Positions 30,851 through 43,165 of a DNA stretch of 64,000 nucleotides are shown piece by piece. Every line of letters begins with the position of its first letter. The first letter of the stretch is position 1. This stretch comes from Anthoceros angustus. Its lineage: Eukaryota > Streptophyta > Anthocerotopsida > Anthocerotales > Anthocerotaceae. Both the position numbers and the translations under genes were made by a program. The notes under the pieces were generated by a model. It was not told the DNA's origin and searched no databases. It saw only the letters and a list, made by a program, of their open reading frames with translations. The stretch is from the NCBI GenBank assembly GCA_010909165.1, contig VJWM01000025.1, positions 3,038,001 to 3,102,000 of the forward strand. The letters run 5' to 3'.

Positions 30851-33103
30851 GTACAACGGAAGATCATCTCCGTGGGCATGTCGTGTACCCGGCCGGGTAT
30901 ATTATAAACCCTCAACAACACAAGGAACGCAGGATCATTGTGAAGAACCTTTCGGTTGGTGTACCAACAATCCTTTCCTCTGCCCGCGGGGTTCGCTTTG
31001 GAGCAAACGAGCGTGGTGTTGAGGGACCTCAATCTCTCAACAGGATTTGTTGCAAAGCAGCAACCAGATTTGCTGAGAGATAACGAAACCCACAACTGTT
31101 GTCCAATGTTAAGGGTGTGAGTTCCATAGGAGGAGGAAACCGAGAGGCTCAAAATTTTGATAAAAATGGCTCACGAAACTATTGAGATGTTAAAAATTCC
31201 ACGAGGTGGAAGCCAAACCTAGAGCGTGAGGCTCCGGAGGGATGTTCGAAATTCGAAAGGAGCCAAATTTGAAGAGTGAGGTCTTGAATCTCGGGAACTT
31301 CGTGTATGATTTGAACGGCCAACTAACGGCGATCATTGCATGTTAGCTTGGCCATGAATAATATGCAGTAAGCTCCACAGATCATGCACCAGATTCCGGC
31401 GATCCAAATTCTCACTCTCTCTTTGAACAGGCTCCACATCTCCGTCAGCAAAAAATTAGAGTGTATTACGATTCGACATCATGAGAATCAGACGTAAGAG
31501 TCATCACCCGAAAATGTGGAGGCCTAAAGGCAAATTTAGGGTTCTAGATTAGGGCTAATGCCAAAGCCCTGATCTAGAACCCTAAACCTACGACGCCGAA
31601 AATTCACCACAGCCAACAACCTAGACTGACTTAGGTCAAATTGCCTCAGCGTGTGTAACATGGATGCTCCCGAGCCTGAAAGGCTTCACAGAAATCCGCT
31701 TTTTCATCATCCTCGGCATCCACTCCTACTCATTCACAACTCTCTCTCCCACACACAGGCCGGACGAGCGACACGAGGACGCGATCAAGCCCTCAGACAC
31801 CAAAGACTGCATAGCATGCATAACCTTTGCAGCAGACAACCTGACAGGCAGCAGACGATACAGGGAGCTTGGCCTCAGGTCCGGACGAAAGTCCTCCGGA
31901 GAGAAGAGAAACCTCAGGCGACCACTGCCAATGCTAAGCAACACAAGCCTGAACATGCAACAGACACGACAAACCCGACCAAGATGAATGGAAGGCTCAG
32001 TTGCTGAGCGGGAGCAAACGCACCGCCACGGTACACGACTCTCGGCCATTACGCCTTCTCAACACTGGTTTGCCCAGGGCCCCAGACCGCAGATGTGATC
32101 GGACTTTATTTAGGGTTTCACATTGGAAACCCCTAAATAGCCTTGTGAAGGCTTTTATCTAGAGATTGGATTTTACTTCCCGTAATCCCCCTGCCCAAGC
32201 TGTGACATAAATGCCAGGTTGGTGCTTCTTCCTCACGTTGATGCAAGTGGAAGCTGTTCTATCATGGGGACGCTCCTTGTCACGTCCTATCAGCGTGTAT
32301 AGTTGTCTCCCCACTGTCTTCTATTAAAAGTCCGTGTTGTCAGTTCGTATCATCACTAGTGACACTAGGTTATGTATTACAAGTCCTTGTTGTCAGGCCT
32401 TGATAAATTTCAGTGATCTTTGAGTGAAAAGCAGTCTATGCTTTGCCATAAAGTGAGAACAACATCTCACTGGACTCAGTCCGAAGAACGTTTCTTCGGG
32501 ACCCGGCCAGACCGCCCGAATATGGCGCTTCCACTCTCGGCGCCGCTCCATGCGAACGGCCCCTCGAGAACGCTGTTTGCCGGATTGATAAATACGATTT
32601 CGATCTCTAGTCTAGTGCAGATCGCGACACTTAGAGAAATTCTGTCCGAAGATCAGTTTCGGCACTCGGGCGAGGATTGCCTTTATTGCAAGCGCCTATC
32701 ATTTCGCGCATCACTGAAGTGTGAGCGCTAACCGCGCTGCGGGCGGGGACTTGCGGGACATGCAACTCAGGCGACTGCAGAACCCCTAATAAAGCTGCTG
32801 CAATGGCGCTCCTGCGATGCCTCTACAGCACATTCACGTCGCCTGTCACATTTCCATCCTATACAACCTGCTGTATCCTTCCAGTGGTGGGAGAAAGTTC
32901 CGGTGCGAAGTACACGGTGCGTGCCCGGCAGTCTCAGATCGTGCGCAGTACTGCACGGTGTCGGACTCCTTCCAATTACATAACCAGCACACTCCAAGGA
33001 AGACTCGCCATGCAAACCTGTAACCTACCACAATCATGCAAACTCGCCGGAAACGCGGGATGACCTCAGCTGATCACAGCAAAAGGGGATGACGCCGCTC
33101 TAG
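30851..33103. other. Gene-poor stretch with two telomere-motif hairpins
   Basis: No protein family is recognised in these 2.25 kb. Two inverted repeats contain the plant telomere motif TTTAGGG: arms 31536-31556 and 31565-31585 (ttagggttctagattagggc and its complement), and arms near 32108-32119 and 32126-32138 (atttagggtttc / gaaacccctaaat). A further small hairpin, gtccgaagaacgtttcttcg, lies near 32480. Open frames at 31651-32007 and 32420-32731 lack any supporting motif. Confidence 0.5.
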
Positions 33104-35621
33104 TCATATTTCGCCACCAATGGCTGTTGAGGGCATTCGACCTTCAAGCAGCGAGGACAAGTTGCTGTGAAGGAACCCCGGGGGTAACCTGGATAAGCTG
33201 GCTACTAGAGCACCCTCTCTGCTAGTCCAGGCTGGCCGTGCCTCCTTGTGCACGATAGTCGTGCGGACTTCTACACCCTCTCCCAGCTCTGCCGCTGCCT
33301 TGGTGGGGGGAAATCTCAAGAGCTCAGTAGCAGTGTATGTGATGTCTGTCGGTCTTACTTCTCTCACAGACCGAGCTGACGCCTTTAAAAATTCAGCACA
33401 TGAGCTCGCAGTCTTCACCGCATCTTCCGTGGAAGCGTATGGCTTCCCATCCTCGGCTTGAATTTGTTCGCCGTGCGTGACATTTATCACGTTTATTCGG
33501 GAAACAGATGTTTCTTCAGACTGCACCCCTGACCTGCGACAACGACTCTGCCTTGAACCGTCCGCACCAGCTGCACTTTCGTCACCCGATTGCCCGATAT
33601 CCTCGGCTGCCAGAACCTCTCTCAAATCCAGCGCTGCCACCTCCTCTTCCAAGAGCTCATCATCCCGCCTCACGTCACTATTCACTGCCAAAAAAACCTG
33701 TTGTTCTTCCCCTACATCGCCACCCTCGGCTTGTTCTACAACGACCAAGTGGTCATCCTGCCGCACCGTACACTCAGCTGACTCGTGGCTGGACTTGGAC
33801 TTGAGTAGCATGTCGTCAGAGACGCTTTGCACCTGAGGGAGAAAGTTGGAGGAGTCAGGACTTTTGGCCAGGAGGGGTCAGGACTCCACGGGGAACCCAA
33901 GCTGAGTAAAAAAAGGAAAAAACAGTCACACCTTGGCCATTGTCATGTCTGCACCCAGCTTAGTCAGAATCTCAACTAGAGTAGCAAAGTTCTCTTCGGT
34001 GGGTCGATAATGCCCACTGTGCGCTTCCATCAGCTTTGCAGCCAAACACACAAACAACAGTGGGTCAGGTCATCACCAGGCCAAGATTGACAATACAAGC
34101 TAAGGTCCTCCGACAGTCTAGCCTATGAGTCTCACTCTTACCTCAAGGGTACCATCGTTCACAAGCAAACGGCCTGCAGCCAGAGCAGCACCTCCTGCAA
34201 GAAAGCTCGAATGCTGGAACCTGCCCTTCTCCTTCTGCAATAGCCACAACGATTTTACAGCTCCCGATCAACTGCGTTTCTACACACACACTCTCTGCAT
34301 ATCATACTGGCAGGGAAGCAATGAAACATGACGGCCTGAAGTGAGAAAGTACCTGCGCAATATACAGTTTTCCTGATGCACTCATCACGAAGATATACTT
34401 GTCTCCCTTTGGAGTATTCACCGGCTCTCCACTAGCCTTGTAGTACAATTTTCCATCCTCAACAACCACTTCATAATGCTTTCTTTCTTTCTGCAAGAAC
34501 TCCAACCCTCCCATCACTTAAGCCTATGGGCCTTTACCGATGCTCCTAAAGATGCCATTGTGGAGGCTCATGGAAACTTACAGGGCTCAGATACTTGATC
34601 TGCTCCTTATTTAGAAGAGACCTCGGACAGTTCTCTAAATCCAGGTCCTTGCCGTCTCCAACGTCCAGCCTGAGAAGGAGCATCCCCAAGGCACATTCGA
34701 TTGAGAAAAGAGACACGAGCCACATACATAAGCGCCAGGAATAGGACAGAGCCGGATCAAATGCTTTGCCCTGCCACCCTACCAGTAGAAAAAAGGCTCC
34801 TTTGTCGGGCTGTCTATCCAGACTTTATAGTAGGGGTGCAGGTTATGGCCATATCGATGCCTCGCATCTATCTGCACGCAAGTCAGTCCACGGTCGTCAG
34901 CACACACTACAGCAGAGAGGTGCCGCTATACGTGAGTGAAGAGTAGCGGCAACGAAACTTACAGCTTCCAGCCAATGCTGTATGGCCAGCTTCCGAGCTC
35001 TGTCGTCTTTAGCCAGACCGCGTCCCACCTGAAATAGGAGGCAAACAAGGTGAATTGTTTTTCCGCAGCGCTGAAAAATTGCGCATGCGGGAAGCTGAAG
35101 CGAAAACACACCTTGGCGGCCTTCTTCTTGATCCTGGCCCAGCGGGTGCGCGCAGTCTCGGGCTTATTGTAAGCATAGAATTGCTCCGTGGTGTGTTGAA
35201 GCACAGCTGCTTCCACAACATTCCACCTGCTCTACACAGACACAAGATCCGTGTTAATTTTCACACCAGCCTCCGGCACGCACGCAACGCAGCCAGGACA
35301 CGGGCGGAACAAAGGGACAACAACACACCAGGCATACTTCCGGGCCATGACAGCGATGTCCGCCAGCTGCCTTCTCAACCGGTAGCCGCGGTACAGTCTC
35401 TGCACTTGCACGGCAGCAGCAGCGGCCGCGGTCTCGATCAGGCGGTCAGTCACCACCAAGCTCTCAGCGTCCGCCGCCGAAGTCCAGATTTGCGCTGCGG
35501 GCTCAGGCCGGCGAGCTGGCGAGAGCGGAGCGTTCACATCGATTGGATGCGGCGCAACAGCAGCAGCAGGCGCGGCCTCCGGCGCATTGGTCTCCTCTTC
35601 CCCGCCGCGAGAGCTGTCCAT
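33104..35621 (-). CDS. IQM-family (IQ-motif) calmodulin-binding-type protein
   Basis: Nine exons join in frame to 570 residues: 35329-35621, 35112-35226, 34963-35028, 34783-34871, 34582-34669, 34353-34490, 34142-34234, 33932-34033 and 33104-33832. The IQ motif is [19 protein letters not shown] near residues 70-90. The plant IQM core follows: [100 protein letters not shown] and [15 protein letters not shown]. The last 240 residues are acidic and Ser-rich and unlike the core. Arabidopsis IQM proteins bind calmodulin through the IQ helix without needing calcium and act in stomatal and catalase-linked signalling; which role applies here is unknown. All junctions are GT-AG and no defect is visible. 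Confidence 0.92.
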
Positions 35622-37561
35622 GAGCAGCAGCAGCGCAAGAGCAGTCCCTGTCCCCGGACCTGCGGACCATCCGGAGCACCACAATTGCATCAGCTGGCAA
35701 GCACGAGAGCACAGAATTGGCAGCAAGCGGCAGCCTCTCACGGCCGAGCAGAGCACCGCACAGCATCGCCGCCTCACCTCTCCTCCATCCTCGCCGCTGC
35801 TCCGGGCTCCACCTCGAGCTGCGGCTGGCCGGCAGCGATCCAGGCAGGGAGCAGCAAGAGGAGCGGCTTCATCCAGCGACAAGCAGACAGTCACCAACCT
35901 TGATGACGGAGTTGCAAGAGAGCCGGCCCTGCCCGGATTTCGAGCCTGCGCGGACCGGGATGGCCCGCCGGCGTGCCAGCAGCAGGAGCAGGAGCAGGAG
36001 GCCAGGCGCAGAGGCGCGGGAGGGAGCAAAAACCTCGTGCTAGGCCTGCTGCGTCCGTCCGACTGGAGGCGGCAGCATCCAAGGCGGCAGGTGCGAATTC
36101 TTTCTTCGTCTTCCCTTCTGTCTTTCCGGTTGCCGTTGCAGCACCAGCAGCGGCAGAGGCAGAGGCAGAGGCAGCGACAGCTGCAGCAGCAGACTAGACT
36201 GATGAACAGGCGCAGGAGCAGAGATCGAGAGCGCGCAGCGAGGCAGCAGATCTCCGCACAGCACAGCACAGCACAGCGCAGCAGAAACAGACCAGACCAG
36301 ACCAGAGCAGAGCAGAGCAGCGGAAGCGGGAACCGGCGCGGGTGGCGATGGCTGCGTGCTGGCTGGCAGCAGGCCCAGCGGGCCAGCCCGAGGCCTCTCA
36401 GGCCGGGCCAGGACAAACCGCCAGTCAGTCGGTGGGTGGGCCAAGTGCACCTCAATCTCTCGCCGGTACCACCGAATCACATAAACAAAGCGCTGCGAAT
36501 TGGAGCGTCCGCCACATGGACCACTGATCACTTGGGATATGTTAGTTTATTGTCTTGATCGTTTTCGCATCCCACATCACTGCCCTCGTGCCTTGGATCG
36601 TCCTGAATCTCACATCGAGACTTTCAATTCCCCCGGCCCAGCGGCCCAGCGGGCGGGCGGCGGGTTGTTTTTCTGTCAGTCTTTTTTCTATGTCCGTCTA
36701 GACATACAAGCTCCAATCAGTCTGATAGCCGGGCCAGGGCACCACCTATTATTTTGATAAGCGAACCAACTCTCATAATAGGTAGACAATCTTTTAGTCA
36801 AAGGTCGGTACAATAACAGGCCGGTGGGGCTCCCGCTATAATTGAGGGAGGGCACCGGACGCGGTTACCAGCACTGACCGACAAGTGGGATGCAGTCCTG
36901 TGCCCAGTTCTAAGATTAGGACGCGGTCGGACTCACACGCTGGAAGGCTCACACTGGGCTGGAATACGGGACCACAGCGAGGCAAGGGCCGGCCACCGGA
37001 GGAGGGGGTGGGGGCCCAATTACACAGTGGAATTCTGTACTATACATACATCGATGCTGTGGCAAGCTTATCCACAACGAGACTCGAACCCAGCAGCGGG
37101 ACCGTGGCAGGAACCTGCTGCGGTGGAGAGTGGGGGTGTGGATGCCCACTAGGAACTGGGTAGCTGCCGTTCCTACTGCAGTAAGGTGCAATTGCACCAC
37201 TGCCACAACCAAAGAGTGCTCCTTCCTGTACAACATTTCTGTTACTCTCACTCCAGTCTCCGGCAACTGAGAGCTGCATATGGCAACAGCTCCGTCCTGC
37301 CCGGACGGCAACGGTCGCTGACAGATTCCAGTTTTGCTTCTGCACAAGCCCAGGCAGGCCCGGTCCTGAGCATGCAACGCAGCAAGCAAGAAGCCCGTTA
37401 GTTGTTGAGATGTCACAGGCAGAGATACTGACTTGCGGAGTTGATGATGTTGTCAAGGACGATGGTAGTAAAAGCGAGTGGGGAAAGGACAGAGTCGCCA
37501 ACCTTGGGTGCACAGGCCAGGGATTTGGTGGGAGGGGATTCCCAGGTACACACACCGTGAT
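35622..37561. other. Leader/intergenic region rich in CAG-type simple repeats
   Basis: The part next to the IQM start (35980-36330) is made of CAG/GAG/CTG-like triplet and hexamer runs (caggagcaggagcaggag, ggcagaggcagaggcagagg, acagcacagcacagc), which create long but meaningless frames on both strands. Between 36560 and 37400 I see no gene. A weak tRNA-like A box (37140-37165) and B box (gggttcgagtc, 37083-37093) are present on the minus strand. Confidence 0.45.
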
Positions 37562-40500
37562 TACCTGGGCTGCTTCTTCTTGGAGGGGCCTGGAGCTGAT
37601 GCTTGTGACCCGGAGGAGGACCACACACTGCTCACACCTTGTCTGGGCAGGAGAGGGGCAGGAGTGGTCAGGTTTCTTGAAGCTCTGCCAACAATAGCCA
37701 TAGCAGCTGCGCTGGGCGGGCCAGGCGGTGCAGGACTCCCTGTTGCTGTCCTTGCATGGAACCAGCGGTCTGGTCCATACTCAAAACCTCTGTGCTCATC
37801 GGCCTTATATCTGAAGCCTGTAGGCCTGTCCAAGTCCCCATGAGAAGAGATGCGCACATTGCCAGAACTACTCACAGGAATGTTGGTAGAAGGAGCACGG
37901 GCACTGGAAGTGGAGGGCCCTCCCCCTGCTGCTGGCCTAGCACTAGATTTTGAATTTGAAGGTTGGCAAGCAGGCAGAGCAGGGTTGGAAGGAAGCCACC
38001 TATTAATCCAAACTTGCGACACCTTGGTTCGTTCAGAGGGTCCCTCCTCCTTCTCTGCCTTGTTCTCAGACTCGGACCCAACTTCTGCTGCCACATCTGC
38101 CCTGCCTACCTGCAACTGGAAGCCCCGTGGCTTCTTGCAACTTTGATGGAGAGATCTACTTGAGATATAACTAGGTCCCGACGAATCTACCTCGTTCAGA
38201 ATGTTCCTCCTACCCTGCCTTGGAGCCCCTTCATTCCCACCACTACTTGGTCCTGGACCGGCCTCGCCCACATTGCCGCCACCCACCACACCCGTGTCCT
38301 TAAATGTGGAAACGTCCTGATCTGGTAGCCGAAATGGGGGCATGTCGGACTCACCTCTGGCCTGCAAACACAAGCAAGGAACTACTTTACTTCATCCTTC
38401 AACCCTGAAGCGTTTAAATCTCTGCATACTGCAAGTCCAAGCCACCTTTAAGAGGCAATACAGGAGGGGTTGAGCCCCCGCTGTCGCCAGACTTAGCAGT
38501 GTTCTGTCGACGAAAGGGCTGCCTGATGTGTGCAGGCACCCCTGGATGCTGCAGTGAAGCCAATCACAAACCAAACCAAAGCTCGGCAAAATCAGCCAAT
38601 CCACTATCGCCAAGACTTTCACAAAGACCGACCTCGATTCTACAACCCGCCAGCCTACGAAAAATCGCTTATATAAACCATGGGCACAAGCACTGATCAT
38701 GATGCATGAAACAGTGTGCATATCCTGAACGGCACAGCAACCCACAAGCTTCTCTCGTAGCTAAACACTTGACTCACGGAACTTTTCCAAGTACGAAACA
38801 GGAGTTTCAAGGTAAAATTCACCAGGACAGCCAAGCCTGCATACCTTAAATCTAATGTCCGCATTTGAGCCATCTGTATACAGGTCGCACAAATAACAGA
38901 AAGTGAATAACCAGGATGGAACCATCATCGTCATCTTCCATTTTGTAAAGGAAGATCACGATTCAAATTTTTGCACACGTCAACATAACAACATGATGCA
39001 TGCAGCCAAGACTTGAAAGATGGTAGTACCTTGGGCATGGCTCTGTGGAAGAGAGTGCTTCCGCGTGTCGAATGCAGAGCCTGAATCACTGGGTCGAGCC
39101 CCTCGGACCCATGCACTGCTAGATGGTCTGTTAGACAGGCCTGTACCAGAGCGGCGAGCAGGAAATCTGGAACCTGCGTCATCCTTTTGAAAGCCAGCAG
39201 ATGGGCCTTCAAACGGAGAGCTGGAAAAATGGGAAGACTGACTATGAAACTTGCTTCGAGTGTCAGCCGAAGCAGATTCTTTTCTCAAGGAGCGGGATGT
39301 ATCAGCACCGAAATCCTGGTCATTGCTCCTGAGGGCTTCTCCAGGTAAAGGTGGAGTCGCAAATGAAGGGCCTGCAGCCTTGGGTCCTGGAGGAGGACGC
39401 TTGGCAGCTGCAGTAAAAGATGAGGGAGTAGCTGAGGGAGAGGGGAATGGATCCAGCCTCCTAGATAAGGGCGGCCTTGCAGAGGACGGCGCACGCGAAG
39501 CATCATCCTGCGCATACTTGAAGGGACTGAAGATAGGTGTCAACGGAGGGGGCAGGTCTGCCCTTTCCTTTGACCCACTCCCTCCAGCTCTGAGCTCTTC
39601 CGAACAGTCCTGGGCGGGCTTGTAGGGTGCAAATAGGGGAGTGAGCAGGGAAGGCTGCTCCGCAATACCTTGCCACAGCTGGCTGAGAGTATCTGCATGG
39701 CGCTGCGAAGGTCGGGCAGCAGCCATGTCAGTCTCCTGGAACACCTCCTTCACCGGTCGCGCCCCTGCTGCTGCATCTAGGCCCAGGCCTAGGGTTGAGA
39801 CATCCATGCTACTGGCAGGCTCAAAGGTCTTCCCAGGCCTGCCTGAAGTGTCCGCCTGGCCCGGGCCCGGGCCCCCATAGTGGCCCTCAGACACGAACTT
39901 CTTGACAAAGGGAACAAACCCAAAAATGTGGCTCTCAGCTCCCCTACCCGCCCTGGGAGGCAGGCCCTCCGAGGCCACAGACAGCGATCTGGGCCCGCTC
40001 TTGACTTTGAACACATCCTTCCCCTGCCTGCTGGCCAGCATGGACTCGAGGAGCTGCCCGTTCCTGCGCTGCAGCCTCTCAGTCTCCTCCTCCTTGGTAA
40101 TATCAGACTTGAGCAGCTGGAAAGACGCCTTCCTCTCCGTCCTGGGCTTGAGAGCCGTCACCTCCCCCATGGCCTCCGCACTCTCCGCCACAGCAACAGC
40201 AATGGCAACAGCAGCCGGCGGCAGGCTCCCCTTCCCTGCAGCTGCGGAAGCAGCAGTAGCAGTGGCACTGAATGCAAACGAGCCTGCACCATTCCTGGCA
40301 CCAGCTACCGCAAAAGAGGCCCCTCCATTCCTAGCACCAGCAACGGCAACCCTCTTGGTCGGAGGACCCATAGAAGAAGGAGCGGCAGGAGTGGTGGGGC
40401 ACGGCGGGGCAGTGAGCCGGAAAGCCCCAAACCCATGGATTGCGGCCTCAGGAACCACATCATCCAGAATGGTATCCGCCGGAGGAAAGGTGAAGGGATG

Positions 40501-41567
40501 GCGGCCTTCCAGGTCCGCCTCAGCCGCCGGCCTCTTCCGCAGCTCCGCTCTCCCACCCCCACCTGCCTCCTTGGTGCAGGGCGAGAAAGTGACCCTCGGC
40601 GGCCTCTGGCCACACGGCACCCTGCTGCTGCTCGGGGACGGGCCTCTAATCCCATTCCTGGACCTGCTCCCAGCCCGCACGGCCTCCTCCCCATCCTCCC
40701 CCGCATCACCCTTGTCTCTCCTCCCCAAGCCGGAAGCGGGAGCGGAAGCGGAAGCGGAAGCAGAAGCGGAAGCAGCAGCAGCAGCAGCGGCGGCGGCGGC
40801 GGCCAGGCTCGCCGCACACGCCTGTCTGCGGCTGAGAATCACAGTGTCCGCAGCTCCCGCAGGCTGCTGGTGGCGCTGGCCGTCTCCGTGCCTCCAGCTC
40901 GCCACGGGACCACGCCCACCCCGTCGCCCCGGAGCCGGAGCCGGAGCCGGACGCAACAATGGCAGAAGCGAATCTACCCCGAATCCAACTCCATGGCCGC
41001 CAGTCCAGTGCTGGAACGAGAGTGGACAGGGGCAGCTGTTTCCGCAGCAGAAGAAGAAGGAGAGTCCGTGGCCAGGGCTCCCTTGAGGCGCATGATCCAG
41101 GACGACTTGAGCGCAGCACTGGCAGGCCCGGAGCGGGGTCCAGGAGGCGCGTTGGTGGTGAAATTGGAGGCGGGCGCGGACAAGGAGCCGGCCTGCACGC
41201 TAAGGGCAGCGGCTTGAAGAAGGTGACAGCGGCCGAGGCGACGGCCGTAGCACCCCGGCCACCAGCGCGCCCAGGCCCGTCTTGCTGCTGGCGCCGGCGC
41301 TGGCCCCGCCGCCGCCGCCGCCGCCGCTGCTGCTTCTGATGCCGCCCCTCCCTGCCTGCGCCCCTCATCCGCCGCACGTGCTGCAGCATCCAGCGCCGCG
41401 CTCCTGGCCGTCTCCATGCACCTGGGAACCCGCCCTCGCGTCGGGGCCGGGGCCGCCCCCCCTCCTCCCGCCCTCACTCCATCCCGCGGCATTGCCAGCC
41501 GCAGGGCCGCTCCCCCATGCCCAGCCACCGCCACTGCCCTCCGCCCCCTGCTACCCAGCCACAGCAT
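37562..41567 (-). CDS. Unrecognised large low-complexity protein (probable nuclear or regulatory protein); ends uncertain
   Basis: At least three coding blocks on the minus strand belong together by spacing and composition. Block 1 (about 40974-41567) is Ala-rich and ends near a good donor (tcggggtagattc, intron starting about 40974). Block 2 (about 39000-40850) contains a poly-Ala and Ala-Ser tract, then FTFPPADTILDDVVPEAAIH, ERKASFQLLKSDITKEEETE, RRNGQLLESMLASRQGKDVF and repeated phrases LLTPLFAPYKPAQD / LTPIFSPFKYAQD. Block 3 (37562-38360) has VSQVWINRWLP, GFRYKADEHRGFEYGPDRWF and SAAAMAIVGRASRN, and ends at a donor, so one more 3' exon is expected. The islands are conserved-looking and lie in Ser/Pro/Gly-rich filler, as in many plant regulators. 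I do not recognise the family. Start and stop are not established. Confidence 0.5.
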
Positions 41568-41832
41568 GCACTCCCTCCACTCCCCACCCCAGCCTCGCGA
41601 TCCGGAGCCCCGAGCGCCCGAGTGCCAGCACCTCCTTCACGTCCTCCTCCCCTTCACGCTCCGCCTCCTTCTGCAACCTCCACCTTCTTCACGCTCCGTG
41701 TCGCCGTCCTGGGGGCGGCATCGCCGAGCACATCTCATCGTCACAAGAGCGCAGCCAGGCACGAGCAGCAAAGCCACTGACAACGCGGAAAAGCTGAAGG
41801 AAAAGGAAAAGGAAAAGAAAAAGCATCACCCC

Positions 41833-41893
41833 GAACCGAACCCGAACCCGCGCCCGAACCCGCCCCCGCACCCGCACCCGCACCCGCACTGGC
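41833..41893. repeat. C-rich hexamer run, G-quadruplex-prone on the minus strand
   Basis: The plus strand carries ccgaacccgaacccgcgccc followed by (cacccg)n. The minus strand therefore has more than eight GGG runs separated by 2-4 bases within 60 bases. It lies upstream of the putative 5' end of the gene at 37562-41567. Confidence 0.8.
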
Positions 41894-42146
41894 ACTTAAA
41901 ACTCAGGCCCGCGAATGGAATGGAATCGCTCGCGCTTCGCTTACTCCAATTAGAAATAGAAATTAGACTGCTAGTCGGTTGTCGATATGGCGAGCTATCT
42001 GCATACCCAAATTCGCGGACGCCGGATTCCATGTCCCACCCAATTACCAACACCAATACCCAACGCTCACGTCGCCAATCATTTGCTATGCCATCGCTAT
42101 TACATGCAATGGAAACACATGTACATATATGTACATACGTACGTTC

Positions 42147-42182
42147 CCCTATCCGCGTATCCGCGTATCCGCGTATCCGCGG
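42147..42182. repeat. 8-base tandem repeat (gtatccgc)n
   Basis: Four copies of an 8-base unit (ctatccgc, then gtatccgc) run head to tail just before the SINE-like copy B. It may be a slippage product at the 5' flank of that insertion. Confidence 0.85.
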
Positions 42183-42190
42183 CCACCCCA

Positions 42191-42440
42191 AAGGCTAAAT
42201 GGACACACATTTATGACAACACCGCCCTTCAGCATCTTGCGCTTAGATGGGTACTTAGAAGCGGGTTGCCTGGAGGGAGTGGATGTCCTTTGTGCAACGG
42301 GTAGCTTAGGCCCACCATGGTACAAGTTGGGAAAATGCCGTCCAAGTGGACTATGATACACTTCTGCTTCTTCATTCTTCTTTTTCTTCATTTCTTCTTC
42401 TTTTCTTCTTCATTCTTCTTCATTCTTCTTGTGAGCTCGG
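42191..42440 (+). mobile_element. SINE-like element, copy B, with a CTT-rich tail
   Basis: The plus strand carries the same ordered blocks as copy A at 29491-29645: ggctaaatggacaca, agcatcttgcgcttagat, ggtacttaga, accatggtacaagttg, ccgtccaagtggact, then a tail rich in cttctt (42361-42430). The blocks are more widely spaced than in copy A, with an extra 60-base segment in the middle. There is no coding potential. The remaining bases between 41568 and 43165 show no gene; 42600-42655 is a short gcgggccaggc-type run. Confidence 0.6.
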
Positions 42441-43165
42441 AGGCTCTGAGCGGGGAGAATGACATCCCTCCTCGTGCGTACCCAACAAAGCCCAGCTAGT
42501 CTATTGCCTAGATACATCTCGTGTCATCAACATTCCTGCTGACTGCTTCGTCTGACTGCTGTTGCTGCATGACGAAATGTACATGGCGGGCGGGGTGGAC
42601 CAGCCCAGGCCCAGGCGGGCCAGGCCGGCCAGGCGGGCCAGGCCCACCGGCTTGGCCTAACGCGGCCTAATAAAATCAGGGTCGGGGGGAACGCGGTGTT
42701 ACGCGTGCTAGAATCAAGGAGGGAAGGCGCAGGTGGCGCAGCGCTGTCGTACCACATGCGACCGCCTGGCCCAGCACGCTGCGCGGTGCGGGGCCCGCCG
42801 TTAATGGAGCCCTGTTGTCTGCCCTACGTGTGCATGACGCTCATTGGCCAACTTGCTAGCGCTACCACACATCCGTGCCCAACTTGACGCGTCCGCGTTC
42901 ACCACAAAGGCAACTTAGCAAAATATCGGGCCCAGCCGCCCACCCCAGACCCAGACCTCGCAACACTCGGATGCCAGGCCATGTATGTATGTTCGTACGT
43001 AGACTACTAGGTAGGTACTGTGTACTGCGTGCCGTCACGCGCTTCCCTCTAGAGCCAGCTGGGAGAGAATACGGGGCTTGAGAGAGTGGACTAGTCGCTG
43101 CAAGTGCTGCGTGCTGCGACCCGCTCGTTCCTGTTAAAACACCACACCCACCAGCAGCGTCCATG

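Noticed and set aside
32420-32731. Open frame of 103 codons on the plus strand
   Set aside because: No motif, no splice context and no recognised relatives; compatible with chance.
35622-36455. N-terminal extension of the IQM protein up to 36455
   Set aside because: The extension is Cys/Leu/Ser low-complexity from CAG-type repeats; the Met at 35621 begins a normal acidic IQM leader.
39880-41217. Very long open frames on the plus strand opposite the Ala-rich gene
   Set aside because: GC-rich triplet repeats keep several frames open at once; composition is Arg/Pro/Ser-rich without motifs, while the minus strand has coherent exon ends.
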